A DNA stretch of 64,000 nt, taken from the NCBI GenBank assembly GCA_946407705.1, contig CAMJPC010000003.1:1-64000 (forward strand), written 5' to 3'. The position numbers and the translations under genes were made by a program. The DNA is from an uncultured Clostridia bacterium. GTDB taxonomy: Bacteria; Bacillota; Clostridia; Saccharofermentanales; Saccharofermentanaceae. Below are positions 9,192-17,546 of the stretch, piece by piece; position 1 is the stretch's first letter, and the number at the start of each line of letters is the position of its first letter. The notes under the pieces are model-generated. The model was given only the letters and a program-made list of their open reading frames with translations, had not been told where the DNA came from and ran no database searches.

Positions 9192-10301
9192 TCAGATACC
9201 TGCTCCCTTTCCTATGACTATGGGGTAATCGGGGTGGCCGATGAGGCGGACGCCCGGCCTGACGAAGGCGTTCTTGTCGAGGATTACGTTCTCAAGATGG
9301 CAGTTCTCGGAAATGTGCGAGTCCTGCATGATAACGCAGTTCTTGACCGTCGTATTTTTCGCTATTGTAACACTTCTGAACAGTACGGATTCTTCAACCT
9401 TGCCGTAGATCCTGCAACCGTCGGATACGATCGAATTGCACATGTCGGCGTTGTCGAAATAGAGAGTGGGCGCTTCATCCTTGACCTTTGTGTAGATCGG
9501 GTCGCCACTCCAGAAGAGGTTGTTCCTGACGGAATCCTGAATGAGAGACATCGAAGCGTTGAAGTATGTCTGAACGCTGTTGATCCTCAGAGCGACTCCG
9601 GAATACTCGAATCCGTGAACCTTGAGCTCATCGTACATCTTAACGATGGAGTGGATTCCGAAATGCTGCTGGCCGTGTGCCATCTGGCGCGCGAGAATAT
9701 CGATCAGAAGGTCTCTTCTCAGGCAGAGGATGCCGAGTGAGGATTTTGTCGATGCAGCCTTCGGAGGATTATAGAGCATGTCTCTTACGAATCCATCCTC
9801 ATCGATGTCGAGGATATATGAAGGGCTTCCGAACTTTGTGCCGTCACGGTTGTACATTACGGAGATGTCAGCGCCAGCTTCCTCATGTGACTTGATGAAA
9901 GCATCGAATGTCGTGTTGAGGATTACATTTGCGCCTGCGACGATGACGTGTGTCGTTCTAGACTGTCTCAGGAAGTCCATGACGCCTGTAAGTTCTTCGT
10001 CTGAATTGATTCCCGTAGCCTCGGAGTTAACATAGGGAGGCAGGATGTGCAGACCGTCATTCTTACGGTCAAGAGACCATGCTCCGCCGGTTCCGGTGTG
10101 GTCCATCAGTGACTTGTACTTGTTGTAAGTAAGTAGACCGATGTTCTTTATTCCGGTATTGACCATGTCGGAAAGCATGAAGTCGATGATCCTGTATCTG
10201 CCGCCGAACGGCATAGCGGAAAGAGCACGCGGATTGGAGAGCTCGCCCAATGAAATCTTTTTGTTGTCGGCTAAGATCAAGCCCATTGCATTGTTAAACA
10301 T
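9192..10301 (-). CDS. glgD: GlgD, ADP-glucose pyrophosphorylase second subunit
   Basis: 369 residues with the nucleotidyltransferase N-terminus (GRYRIIDFMLSDMVNTGIKNIGLLTYNKYKSL) and a C-terminal left-handed beta-helix (SDGCRIYGKVEESVLF). It lacks the GGQGSRL nucleotide loop present in GlgC, having ILADNKKISLGEL instead. This matches the GlgD class of Bacillota, which partners GlgC and modulates it. Gap of 23 bp after glgC; ribosome binding site AAGGAGA. Confidence 0.93.
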   Translation of the reverse strand: MFNNAMGLILADNKKISLGELSNPRALSAMPFGGRYRIIDFMLSDMVNTGIKNIGLLTYNKYKSLMDHTGTGGAWSLDRKNDGLHILPPYVNSEATGINSDEELTGVMDFLRQSRTTHVIVAGANVILNTTFDAFIKSHEEAGADISVMYNRDGTKFGSPSYILDIDEDGFVRDMLYNPPKAASTKSSLGILCLRRDLLIDILARQMAHGQQHFGIHSIVKMYDELKVHGFEYSGVALRINSVQTYFNASMSLIQDSVRNNLFWSGDPIYTKVKDEAPTLYFDNADMCNSIVSDGCRIYGKVEESVLFRSVTIAKNTTVKNCVIMQDSHISENCHLENVILDKNAFVRPGVRLIGHPDYPIVIGKGAGI

Positions 10302-10324
10302 AAATCAATCTCCTTTTCCTTGCC

Positions 10325-11584
10325 TCATACCCTGAAGGTAGATTCGATGACGCTGTCTTCATCAGAGACCTGTACGTCAGTATCCACCATGCTGTTGCCC
10401 GGAATGACCGCGCCATCCTTGATCTTAAGGCCGCGCTCGAAAACGCAGATGCCTTCGGAGCAGAGCTTCTTATTGGTGTAAGCGCCCTCTCCTTCAACGT
10501 GGCTTCCCGCGTTGACATCCTTACCGATGATGGTTCCGAAATCAACGATGCAGCGTTCGATGTGTGCGCCTTCCTTAACTACTACGCCCGGCATCAGGAC
10601 ACAATCCTTGACGATGGCGCCCTTCTCGACGATGACTGATTCGGAAAGGACCGAATGCTCAACGTCACCGAAGATACGGCAACCGTCTGTAAGAGCCGTA
10701 TTCTTGACCTTTGCGCCGCTTCCGATGAAGTGTGAAGGCTTTACAGGGTTCCTGGAGAATATCTTCCAGGATCTGTCTACGAGGTTGATCTCCTCAGGCT
10801 TATCGAGGATATCCATGTTTGTCTCCCAGAGGGAGCTGATCGTTCCGACGTCCTTCCAGTAACCGGAGAATCTGTAAGCGCAGAGCTTTCTGCCCTGAGC
10901 AAGGAGGTTGGGAACGATGTTCTTACCGAAGTCGTTGCTCGAGTTCGGATCTGCCTCATCGTCGATAAGTGCCTGTCTCAGGACATCCCACGTGAAAATA
11001 TAGACGCCCATCGATGCGAGATTGCTCTTAGGTTTAGCGGGCTTCTCATCGAATTCCTCGATGACGTCGTCTTCCTTGGTATTGAGGATACCGAATCTCG
11101 GAGCCTCCTCCCACGGTACCTCATAAACTGCGATGGTGGCGTCTGCACCCTTCTCGATGTGAGCCTTGAGCATTGCAGCGTAATCCATCTTGTAGATGTG
11201 GTCACCGGAGAGGATAACAATGTACTGCGGATTGTTATCGTCGATAAAGCTCATGTTCTGGTAAATGGCGTTTGCCGTTCCCTTATACCAGGAAGAGCCG
11301 CCTGCCGTCTGATAAGGCGGAAGTATGTATGCGCCGGCGTTGTTACGGTCGAGGTCCCACGGATGTCCGTTACCTACGTACGTATTGAGCGCGAGCGGCT
11401 GGTACTGTGTAAGCACGCCTACGATCTCGATTCCTGAGTTAACGCAGTTTGAAAGCGGGAAATCGATGATTCTGTAACGGCTTCCGAACGGAACTGCCGG
11501 CTTTGCGATCGTCTTTGTGAGGACGCCGAGCCTGCTTCCCTGTCCGCCTGCGAGTATCATCGCAACGACTTCAGTCTTAGCCAT
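10325..11584 (-). CDS. glgC: Glucose-1-phosphate adenylyltransferase catalytic subunit
   Basis: 419 residues. Makes ADP-glucose from glucose-1-phosphate and ATP, the committed step of bacterial glycogen synthesis. Visible motifs: [14 protein letters not shown] (nucleotide loop), [25 protein letters not shown] (metal-binding Asp), [10 protein letters not shown], and a C-terminal beta-helix. Ribosome binding site GGAGG, 28 bp after glgB. Forms a pair with GlgD. Confidence 0.96.
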   Translation of the reverse strand: MAKTEVVAMILAGGQGSRLGVLTKTIAKPAVPFGSRYRIIDFPLSNCVNSGIEIVGVLTQYQPLALNTYVGNGHPWDLDRNNAGAYILPPYQTAGGSSWYKGTANAIYQNMSFIDDNNPQYIVILSGDHIYKMDYAAMLKAHIEKGADATIAVYEVPWEEAPRFGILNTKEDDVIEEFDEKPAKPKSNLASMGVYIFTWDVLRQALIDDEADPNSSNDFGKNIVPNLLAQGRKLCAYRFSGYWKDVGTISSLWETNMDILDKPEEINLVDRSWKIFSRNPVKPSHFIGSGAKVKNTALTDGCRIFGDVEHSVLSESVIVEKGAIVKDCVLMPGVVVKEGAHIERCIVDFGTIIGKDVNAGSHVEGEGAYTNKKLCSEGICVFERGLKIKDGAVIPGNSMVDTDVQVSDEDSVIESTFRV

Positions 11585-11612
11585 AATGATTTTACCTCCG
11601 GTTTATTTACGT

Positions 11613-13691
11613 TTACTTTTTTGCTTTTTCGGTTGCCTTTGCGGTCTTCTTGACAGCGGGTTTTGCAGCTGCCTTAGTGCTCTTCTTTGCGGCAGGTTTT
11701 GCTGCGGGTTTCTTTGCTGCAGCGGGCTTCTTCTCTGCCGCTTTCTTTGCAGCGGGCTTCTTTACTGGAGCCTTTTTCGAAGCAGGCTTCTTCGCCGCCT
11801 TCTTCGGCTTGGGATCCTTCACCTTCATGAAGTAGATACCTGCGAGAGGAGGAAGATTGACGGATACGTGATAAGGCTTGCCGCTCATGGGTTCATCGAT
11901 AGCTTCGAAGCAGCCCATTGCGTCAGTACCAGTAGGATATCCGGAACCGCCGGCGCTCATGTCATCCGTATTGAAAACGATGCGGTATGTTCCGAGCTCA
12001 TACACCGGGATGTTGTAGTCTTCGAGAGGCTGCGGAACCATGTTGAGAGCAACGTAGATGTCGTTCTCCTTAGGGTTCGGAGAAGATCTCTTGTAGACGA
12101 AAACGTTGTTCTTCGTATCGTCTGCGGCGATCCACTCGAAGCCTGCCCATGAATGATCATCGATCCAAAGCTGGGGATGCTCAATGTAGAATCTGTTGAG
12201 TTCGGAATTGAAGTTCTGCAGGAGCCTGTGTGACTCATAGTCGAGCAGGAACCATTCAAGCTGCTCATAAAAACGCCATTCGATGAACTGACCGAACTCG
12301 GCGCCCATGAAGTTGAGTTTTGCGCCCGGATGGCTTATCTGATAGAGCATCATGGTACGAAGTGACGCAAATTTTCTCCAGATATCGCCCGGCATCTTAT
12401 CGATGAGGGAATGCTTTCCGTGAACGACTTCATCGTGTGAAAGGCTAAGGATGTAGTTCTCTGCGAAAGCGTACATCATCGAGAAGCAAAACTCGTCGTG
12501 ATGCCATCCTCTTGCATAGGAATCCGTTGAGAAATAATCGAGAGTATCGTGCATCCAGCCCATGTTCCACTTATGCGTGAAGCCCAGACCGCCTTCCTCA
12601 ACGGGATGCGATACCTTCGGCCATGCGGTGGATTCCTCGGCGATGAGCATCGCATAAGGATAGTTTTTGCGCAGTGTCGAATTGAGTTTCTTGAAGAACT
12701 CGATAGCTTCGAGGTTCTCGTTTCCGCCGTACTTGTTAGGAAGGTACTGCGTACGTCCGTAATCGCGGTAGAGCATTGAAGATACTGCGTCAACACGGAT
12801 ACCGTCGAGGTGGAACTCGTCGATCCAGAATACCGCGTTGGAGATAAGGAACGAGAGGACCTCGTTCTTGGAATAATCGAATACGTATGTGCCCCATTCA
12901 CGGTGCTCGCCGATCCTCGGATCCGCGTACTCGTAGCAGGGTGTTCCGTCAAATCTTACAAGACCTTCAAGGTTCTTGGGGAAGTGAGCGGGAACCCAGT
13001 CAAGGATGACGGAAATGCCGTTCTGGTGCAGAACGTCGACCATGAACTTGAAGTCTGCCGGCGTGCCGAATCTTGAAGTTACGGCATAGTATCCCGTTAC
13101 CTGATATCCCCATGAATCATCAAGCGGGTGCTCCAGTATGGGCATGAGCTCGATGTGGGTATAGTGCATCTTCTTGCAGTAATCGGAAAGATCGATGGCA
13201 AGCTCTCTGAATGAGAAGAAGTTACCGTCAGGATGACGGCGCCAAGATCCGAGATGGATCTCATAGATGTTGATCGGCTTCGGAGCGAGAGCATCGGTAC
13301 GGTTCTTGCAGAACTCGTCATCATTCCAGATATAATCGTCCGGATCGTAGATGATCGAAGCGTTATTCGGTCTCGTCTCGAAATGTCTTGCAAACGGGTC
13401 GCCCTTCTCGTAGATGCGGTTGTCAGCGCCTACGACTCTGTACTTATAGCGGTCCCACTGCTGTGCGCCGGGAACTTTCTGCTCCCAGATACCAGTCTTT
13501 CCGAGCATGAACATCTGGCATTCATTCGGATTCCAGTCATTGAAATCGCCCATTACGCTGACCATTCTTGCGTGCGGGGCCCAAACTCTGAATATAAATC
13601 CCTTGCCGTTCTCATCCTCGTACGGATGGGCACCGAGGAACTTATAGCTCATGTAGTTCTCACCCTTGTTGAACAAATAAGCAGCATCCAT
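11613..13691 (-). CDS. glgB: 1,4-alpha-glucan branching enzyme with a histone-H1-like tail
   Basis: 692 residues from ATG 13691; a second in-frame ATG 13 codons later (MSYKFLG) has a better-placed AAGGGTGAG and could be the true start. CBM48 N-terminus (FRVWAPHARMVSVMGDFNDWN), then a GH13 barrel with DWVPAHFP, DGIRVDAVSSML, IAEESTAWP and LSHDEVVHG. Introduces alpha-1,6 branches. Residues ~626-692 are a tail made almost only of Lys, Ala and Pro (AAKKPA-type units), strongly basic and unlike normal GlgB ends. First gene of the operon. Confidence 0.95.
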   Translation of the reverse strand: MDAAYLFNKGENYMSYKFLGAHPYEDENGKGFIFRVWAPHARMVSVMGDFNDWNPNECQMFMLGKTGIWEQKVPGAQQWDRYKYRVVGADNRIYEKGDPFARHFETRPNNASIIYDPDDYIWNDDEFCKNRTDALAPKPINIYEIHLGSWRRHPDGNFFSFRELAIDLSDYCKKMHYTHIELMPILEHPLDDSWGYQVTGYYAVTSRFGTPADFKFMVDVLHQNGISVILDWVPAHFPKNLEGLVRFDGTPCYEYADPRIGEHREWGTYVFDYSKNEVLSFLISNAVFWIDEFHLDGIRVDAVSSMLYRDYGRTQYLPNKYGGNENLEAIEFFKKLNSTLRKNYPYAMLIAEESTAWPKVSHPVEEGGLGFTHKWNMGWMHDTLDYFSTDSYARGWHHDEFCFSMMYAFAENYILSLSHDEVVHGKHSLIDKMPGDIWRKFASLRTMMLYQISHPGAKLNFMGAEFGQFIEWRFYEQLEWFLLDYESHRLLQNFNSELNRFYIEHPQLWIDDHSWAGFEWIAADDTKNNVFVYKRSSPNPKENDIYVALNMVPQPLEDYNIPVYELGTYRIVFNTDDMSAGGSGYPTGTDAMGCFEAIDEPMSGKPYHVSVNLPPLAGIYFMKVKDPKPKKAAKKPASKKAPVKKPAAKKAAEKKPAAAKKPAAKPAAKKSTKAAAKPAVKKTAKATEKAKK

Positions 13692-13785
13692 ATATGTGCT
13701 TTATGCCTCCCTTGCGGATGTAGTCCGGCCGCCGGCGGCAAAACCGGGCAAGCCGAATAGCGCGTCAAAATGTCAACGCTTCTTT

Positions 13786-13814
13786 ATTATATACTAGATT
13801 ATGGAATTTACCAA
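13786..13814 (-). promoter_or_regulatory. Promoter of the glycogen operon
   Basis: TTGGTA (13814-13809), a 17-bp spacer, then a perfect TATAAT (13791-13786) on the minus strand, about 95 bp before glgB. No operator was recognised. Confidence 0.72.
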
Positions 13815-13827
13815 CCGAAAACACAAA

Positions 13828-13854
13828 AAAACGCGGAAACAATTCCCGCGTTTT
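13828..13854 (-). terminator. Rho-independent terminator of the ABC exporter operon
   Basis: Stem AAAACGCGG / CCGCGTTTT with a 9-nt loop, 9 bp after the permease stop and followed by a T-run on the minus strand. It insulates the glg promoter immediately downstream. Confidence 0.85.
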
Positions 13855-13862
13855 GTGCAACT

Positions 13863-14585
13863 TTACAATTTGTTCACCCTGAAGTTTTTCCGCGAGAACA
13901 CCAACCGCGCGATTATGTAGGACGACACGAAAAGCGTTATCGCCGTACCTGCGGTAATAAGCACCGAAGGCACGCTGAACAGATCAGGCATGTTCATGTT
14001 ATCGCTTATGACGACCGAGATTCCTTGTATCTCATGACCTACGAGATAGTCTTTAAGAAGCTGGAAGATCAATATGCCGCCGTTAGTCAGAAGGAACCTG
14101 ACAACCGTCTGGAAACCGATAAACATCAGCGCGGCAAATCCTATGAGAAGTCCCTTTTTGCCGAATACCATCGACAAAGGCTGCATGATGGCAACCACCG
14201 TCAGGGCAACGGAGATCACGAAGCTGACGACCAGAGCCGAAGGCAGGTGCGCTTTTCCGCCCGTGAACACATACGTCAGGGCTGTAACTATGATCGCAGC
14301 CAGGATCGATGAACCGATCGCGAAAACAGCATTTAAGTACTGTGCCCTGACAAGTCCCCTTCTGCCGCCCGGAAGCGACAACAGCTGATCGATCTCCCTG
14401 TCGGAATTGAGCGAAGCGACCGTTGCGAGAGAAGCAAAAATGCTTACATACAATATCGTGACAGACACCGGGACCGTTGTCGTCTTTAAGCTGACCGCGA
14501 AGATCGTGGCTATCAGGAGGACTACGGAGTATCCGAGTACGAGCCTTTTGTGCTGCTCGAAAAAGTAAGTCATAAAACCTTTCAT
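13863..14585 (-). CDS. ABC-2-type permease of a YtrA-regulated exporter
   Basis: 240 residues, mostly hydrophobic with about six membrane segments (for example LGYSVVLLIATIFAVSL and ALVVSFVISVALTVVAIM). It has a short soluble stretch SLNSDREIDQLLSLPGGRRGLVRAQY of the ABC-2 family coupling-helix type. Overlaps the ATPase gene by 4 bp. Likely the membrane part of a small exporter; substrate unknown. Confidence 0.75.
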   Translation of the reverse strand: MKGFMTYFFEQHKRLVLGYSVVLLIATIFAVSLKTTTVPVSVTILYVSIFASLATVASLNSDREIDQLLSLPGGRRGLVRAQYLNAVFAIGSSILAAIIVTALTYVFTGGKAHLPSALVVSFVISVALTVVAIMQPLSMVFGKKGLLIGFAALMFIGFQTVVRFLLTNGGILIFQLLKDYLVGHEIQGISVVISDNMNMPDLFSVPSVLITAGTAITLFVSSYIIARLVFSRKNFRVNKL

Positions 14586-15442
14586 GTCTGCTCCTCCTCT
14601 TTGCCCGCAAGCACTATCAGGCAGTGATCGAGCTTGCCGTCCTCAACTGCAAGTGCAGGATAGTTCTCGAGATAGTAACGCTTCTGCGATACCAGAACAT
14701 CTCTGCCGTAAGGAGCTTTTTTAGAGCCTCTGACATATTCTTTATCAAGCTTTTCGAACTGTTCTTCCGTACATTTAACGAGACCGAAATCGTCAGTGAC
14801 CGTGTCGGTATTCTCGTGAAGGACGATCTTGCCTTCATCGATCATGTAAACATCGTCCGCAAGGCCTTCGAGGTCCTGCGTGATGTTGGAGCTCACGAGT
14901 ATCGCGGCATCCTCATGGTTTTCCATGTAGCTTCTTATCTCATCCAGGATGCCGTCTCTTGCTACAACATCGAGTCCGGAAGTCGGCTCATCAAGTATCA
15001 CGAGCTTTGCGTCATGGGTCATGGCTGAGATAAACCTGAGCTTTGCAAGTTCACCCGTCGAAAGGTTCCTTATCTTCCCTCTTTGCGGGATATCGAACCT
15101 CTTCATCATCCTGTCGTACTCGGCCGCATTGAAATTCTTATATGCCGAGCTCAATATGCGCCTGATGGCAGGCACGGTATATTCACCGTTGAAAAAGATG
15201 TCCGTATATGAGATCGCTATCTGTGAACGCTCGTCTTCAGTCAATCTTCTTGCATCTTTACCGAATATCTCTATCTTTCCGCCGGATCTAACGACATCGA
15301 CGATCGTCTTAAAAGTCGTCGTCTTACCTGAACCGTTGCGTCCGATAAGACCCGTTATCATACCCTCTTCGACAGTGAGGGAGACATCGAGACTGAACCG
15401 GTCATACCTCACCGAGGCATGCTCCATACAAAGCAGTGCCAT
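14582..15442 (-). CDS. ABC transporter ATPase
   Basis: 286 residues. Walker A GRNGSGKTT (~34-42), signature LSTGELAKL, Walker B LVILDEPTSGLD, then an H-loop region changed to LVSSN. The C-terminal ~70 residues lie outside the ABC fold. It begins 2 bp past the regulator stop. The order regulator-ATPase-permease is the common YtrA/GntR plus ABC arrangement, often linked to cell-envelope-stress export. Confidence 0.87.
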   Translation of the reverse strand: MALLCMEHASVRYDRFSLDVSLTVEEGMITGLIGRNGSGKTTTFKTIVDVVRSGGKIEIFGKDARRLTEDERSQIAISYTDIFFNGEYTVPAIRRILSSAYKNFNAAEYDRMMKRFDIPQRGKIRNLSTGELAKLRFISAMTHDAKLVILDEPTSGLDVVARDGILDEIRSYMENHEDAAILVSSNITQDLEGLADDVYMIDEGKIVLHENTDTVTDDFGLVKCTEEQFEKLDKEYVRGSKKAPYGRDVLVSQKRYYLENYPALAVEDGKLDHCLIVLAGKEEEQT

Positions 15443-15444
15443 TC

Positions 15445-15819
15445 CTACTTATCCTCCATGATCATATCGAAAATGCTCCTGATGTCGTCATCCTTGATAC
15501 CGGACTGCCTGGCCTTCAAAACAGCCTTGGCCATGTCCTTTTCGACATCACGCACCTGTTCTTCATAGATCCTGTCCTTATTGGTCTCCGACACGAAAGT
15601 TCCCTTGCCGTGGACCGTAGTGACAAATCCCTCTTCCTCAAGAGCGTCATATGCTTTCTTTGCCGTAAGGGCGCTGATCCTCAGATCCTTCGATTGCTGT
15701 CTTACAGACGGAAGCAAGTCGCCGGGCTTGATATCCCCGACGACTATCGCTGCTTTGATCTGATCGACGATCTGCTCATAAATCGGTACCATCGACGAAT
15801 TGTTGATGATTATGTGCAT
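15445..15819 (-). CDS. GntR-family (YtrA type) transcriptional regulator
   Basis: 124 residues from ATG 15819, chosen over the longer frame (ATG 15834) because AAAGGAGA sits 6 bp upstream of it. Winged helix: PIYEQIVDQIKAAIVVGDIKPGDLLPSVRQQSKDL..., with SALTAKKAYDALEEEGFVTTVHGKGTFV as recognition helix and wing. The short C-terminal region lacks a ligand-binding domain, as in the YtrA subfamily. Probably represses its own operon. Confidence 0.9.
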   Translation of the reverse strand: MHIIINNSSMVPIYEQIVDQIKAAIVVGDIKPGDLLPSVRQQSKDLRISALTAKKAYDALEEEGFVTTVHGKGTFVSETNKDRIYEEQVRDVEKDMAKAVLKARQSGIKDDDIRSIFDMIMEDK

Positions 15820-15860
15820 CGCGTCTCCTTTCACGGCTTTTGTTTCTTAAATACAGCGGA

Positions 15861-15908
15861 CCGCCGCGGGTCCCTTTTTCCATTATATCCCACGGCGGCC
15901 GTTGTTAA
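15861..15908 (-). promoter_or_regulatory. Promoter with inverted-repeat operator for the GntR operon
   Basis: A 10-bp inverted repeat (CCGCCGCGGG at 15861-15870, CCCACGGCGG at 15889-15898, one mismatch) flanks a perfect minus-strand TATAAT (15887-15882). A TTAAC-type -35 lies about 16 bp upstream (15909-15904). There is no T-run, so it is not an ordinary terminator. Likely the self-operator of the downstream GntR protein (inference). Confidence 0.55.
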
Positions 15909-15914
15909 CTTGGT

Positions 15915-17042
15915 TTATGCTGCGATCGCAAGTTCTTCTTCAGTTGCGATTCCATCTGTGATGGCCTTCTGTCTGAGTGTTCCATAAAGCTCAGCATATG
16001 TTGTTTCCTTGTAAGGAGCGAGGAAGTAAGCTCCGATGCCGAATGTCAGGCAAGCGAGGAGGTCCCATCCGATGAATGAAAGCTGGAGTACGAATGTGCG
16101 CCACTTGTTGCCGTTCATTGTCTTCTTGCTGATCTCGAAAACTCTGCTTGCGGAGAGATTCGGATTTGCTGCCGTGATGTAAGGAACCATCCAGTAAGAG
16201 TAGCTCTTGATGATGCCCGGGATGATGAAGAGCATTGACCAGAGGAATTCATACAGATCCTTGAGGAACATGTTGCGGATAGAAGCCTTGTAGTGGCCGC
16301 GTGCGAAACCGCCGAAGATGTTCGTGAACTTGGATGTGCCTTCGCGCTGTCTGTTAAAGAAGTTGTATCCGCCTACCCTTACTGGGTTCATAACGAAGAT
16401 CTCGAGGAGTGTTCCGATGACGCAGATGAAGAACATAATAACAGCGAATACTACTGCGAAGACTCCGAACGCAACACCGAGCACTTTCGCGCCTTCATTT
16501 ATGTCGCCGCTGAATACAGTCTTATTATCTTCATCCTTGATCACAAGCTTTCCGTTATCGTAAGAAATGCTTCCGCTTGCATCACCGATGTTGACCTTAT
16601 TTCCGTCAAACTCAATGGTGCCGTCCTTGCTGTTATAAACGAAGGTCTTGCCGTTGAGGTTGAACTTGATCTCACTCTGCTCACCGTTGATCTCTTTATC
16701 GTTGACGAACACCTTGCCGTTATCAAACTTAATGCTGAACTTTCTGTTGTCGCCGGCAATGATATTGAGGTCTACATCCTTGCTGTCCTTTTCCTTGTTC
16801 TTGTCCTTATCCTTATCCTGATCCTTATCCTTGCTGTCGCCGTTCAGCGAGATCCTCGTATCAGTGCGGTTCGACCTGTTATATGAATTGGAGAAGCTTG
16901 TAACACCGTTGCTTGCTCCGCTGAACGCACCTGATCCCGCGCCTGTTATCGTGATCAATACGAGAGTTACCAGGAATGCTTTCCAATAATTCTTAGAAAG
17001 GATCTTCTTTGCATTTTGCTTTAGTTCTTTTCTAGTCCACAT
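15915..17042 (-). CDS. DUF975-family membrane protein with a charged extracytoplasmic insertion
   Basis: 375 residues. The N-terminus RKELKQNAKKILSKNYWKAF and the C-terminal IPGIIKSYSYWMVPYI...LAPYKETTYAELY are typical DUF975. The usual first loop is expanded (~45-190): a Lys/Asp repeat of KDKD type, then Gly/Asn/Lys/Asp-rich beta-like repeats (FDNGKVFVN, SKDGTIEFDGNKVNIG, SYDNGKLVIKDEDN), then four or five membrane segments. Function unknown. Its promoter carries the nested operator at 17162-17198, and the GntR/ABC operon follows, suggesting envelope-related regulation. Confidence 0.75.
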   Translation of the reverse strand: MWTRKELKQNAKKILSKNYWKAFLVTLVLITITGAGSGAFSGASNGVTSFSNSYNRSNRTDTRISLNGDSKDKDQDKDKDKNKEKDSKDVDLNIIAGDNRKFSIKFDNGKVFVNDKEINGEQSEIKFNLNGKTFVYNSKDGTIEFDGNKVNIGDASGSISYDNGKLVIKDEDNKTVFSGDINEGAKVLGVAFGVFAVVFAVIMFFICVIGTLLEIFVMNPVRVGGYNFFNRQREGTSKFTNIFGGFARGHYKASIRNMFLKDLYEFLWSMLFIIPGIIKSYSYWMVPYITAANPNLSASRVFEISKKTMNGNKWRTFVLQLSFIGWDLLACLTFGIGAYFLAPYKETTYAELYGTLRQKAITDGIATEEELAIAA

Positions 17043-17161
17043 ACTCTTAACCTTCTACTTTCCTTTTCAATCTCTCCGGCTGCCTGCGCTTATTCCCGTC
17101 GCCTGCAAGCCGGTCCTTTTATTCCGGATGACCGGGTTACCGGTTCCTCCCTTCATCCGCA

Positions 17162-17198
17162 AACAGTGTATAACAGTATTGAACTGTTGTCAACTGTT
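17162..17198 (-). promoter_or_regulatory. Promoter with nested, helically phased inverted repeats
   Basis: Minus-strand TTGACA (17193-17188), 17 bp, TACACT (17170-17165). Superimposed on it are two AACAGT boxes (17162-17167, 17172-17177) and two inverted ACTGTT boxes (17183-17188, 17193-17198). Boxes within each arm start exactly 10 bp apart, and the whole is symmetrical. Reads as an operator for a dimer or tetramer repressor of the DUF975 gene. Confidence 0.65.
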
Positions 17199-17341
17199 TA
17201 TGGTGTTTATCGCAGAAATTTTTCTGTCTCGGGATCATAGTGTCTTAAATGCCCGAAAAACAGCACTTTATGATACTTTTTCGCTCATCAGGTCACAGAA
17301 CCTGTCCAAAACTCAGAAACATCTGCCTTTTTTTCGGACAG

Positions 17342-17466
17342 ATTCCCCATTGGTTCCTCTCTTTCAAACGAAATGGAAGAAGTAATGGGGAATAAGTGCA
17401 CTTTTAGCAGTTCATTCCCCATTACCTCCTCCCTTTTAGTCAAAATGGAAGAACAAATGGGGAATT
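17342..17466. repeat. Two tandem imperfect 72-bp units, each bounded by a 10-bp inverted repeat
   Basis: ATTCCCCATT starts at 17342 and 17414, and AATGGGGAAT ends near 17393 and 17465. Between the arms both copies hold a conserved AAATGGAAGAA. The 17043-17546 interval has no convincing gene; beyond the operator, this repeat and the terminator I see nothing in it. Confidence 0.6.
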
Positions 17467-17489
17467 GAGACTGGCGCCAAAGACAAGGC

Positions 17490-17524
17490 AAAAAAAGGGC
17501 TGCCCCGCATTCGGGACAGCCCTT
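17490..17524 (-). terminator. Rho-independent terminator of the oxoacid oxidoreductase operon
   Basis: Thirteen-bp stem (AAGGGCTGTCCCG / CGGGGCAGCCCTT on the minus strand) with a 4-nt loop, then TTTTTT, 22 bp past the gamma-subunit stop. Confidence 0.9.
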
Positions 17525-17546
17525 GGTGTACTGTTATAACAGACGA

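Noticed and set aside
11517..12152. Plus-strand frame with Leu/Cys/Phe-rich sequence opposite glgC/glgB
   Set aside because: Antisense shadow of the Lys/Ala tail of GlgB and the start of GlgC; no ribosome binding site or family.
15861..15898. Terminator of the DUF975 gene
   Set aside because: The stem has an 18-nt loop and no T-run after it, and it surrounds a perfect TATAAT; better read as a promoter/operator.
17342..17466. CRISPR array
   Set aside because: Only two imperfect units, each with its own inverted arms, and no cas genes.
17288..17491. 67-codon minus-strand frame with an internal repeat (REEVMGN/REEPMGN)
   Set aside because: The repeat follows from the 72-bp DNA units; it has no convincing ribosome binding site and the terminator of the neighbouring operon overlaps its start.
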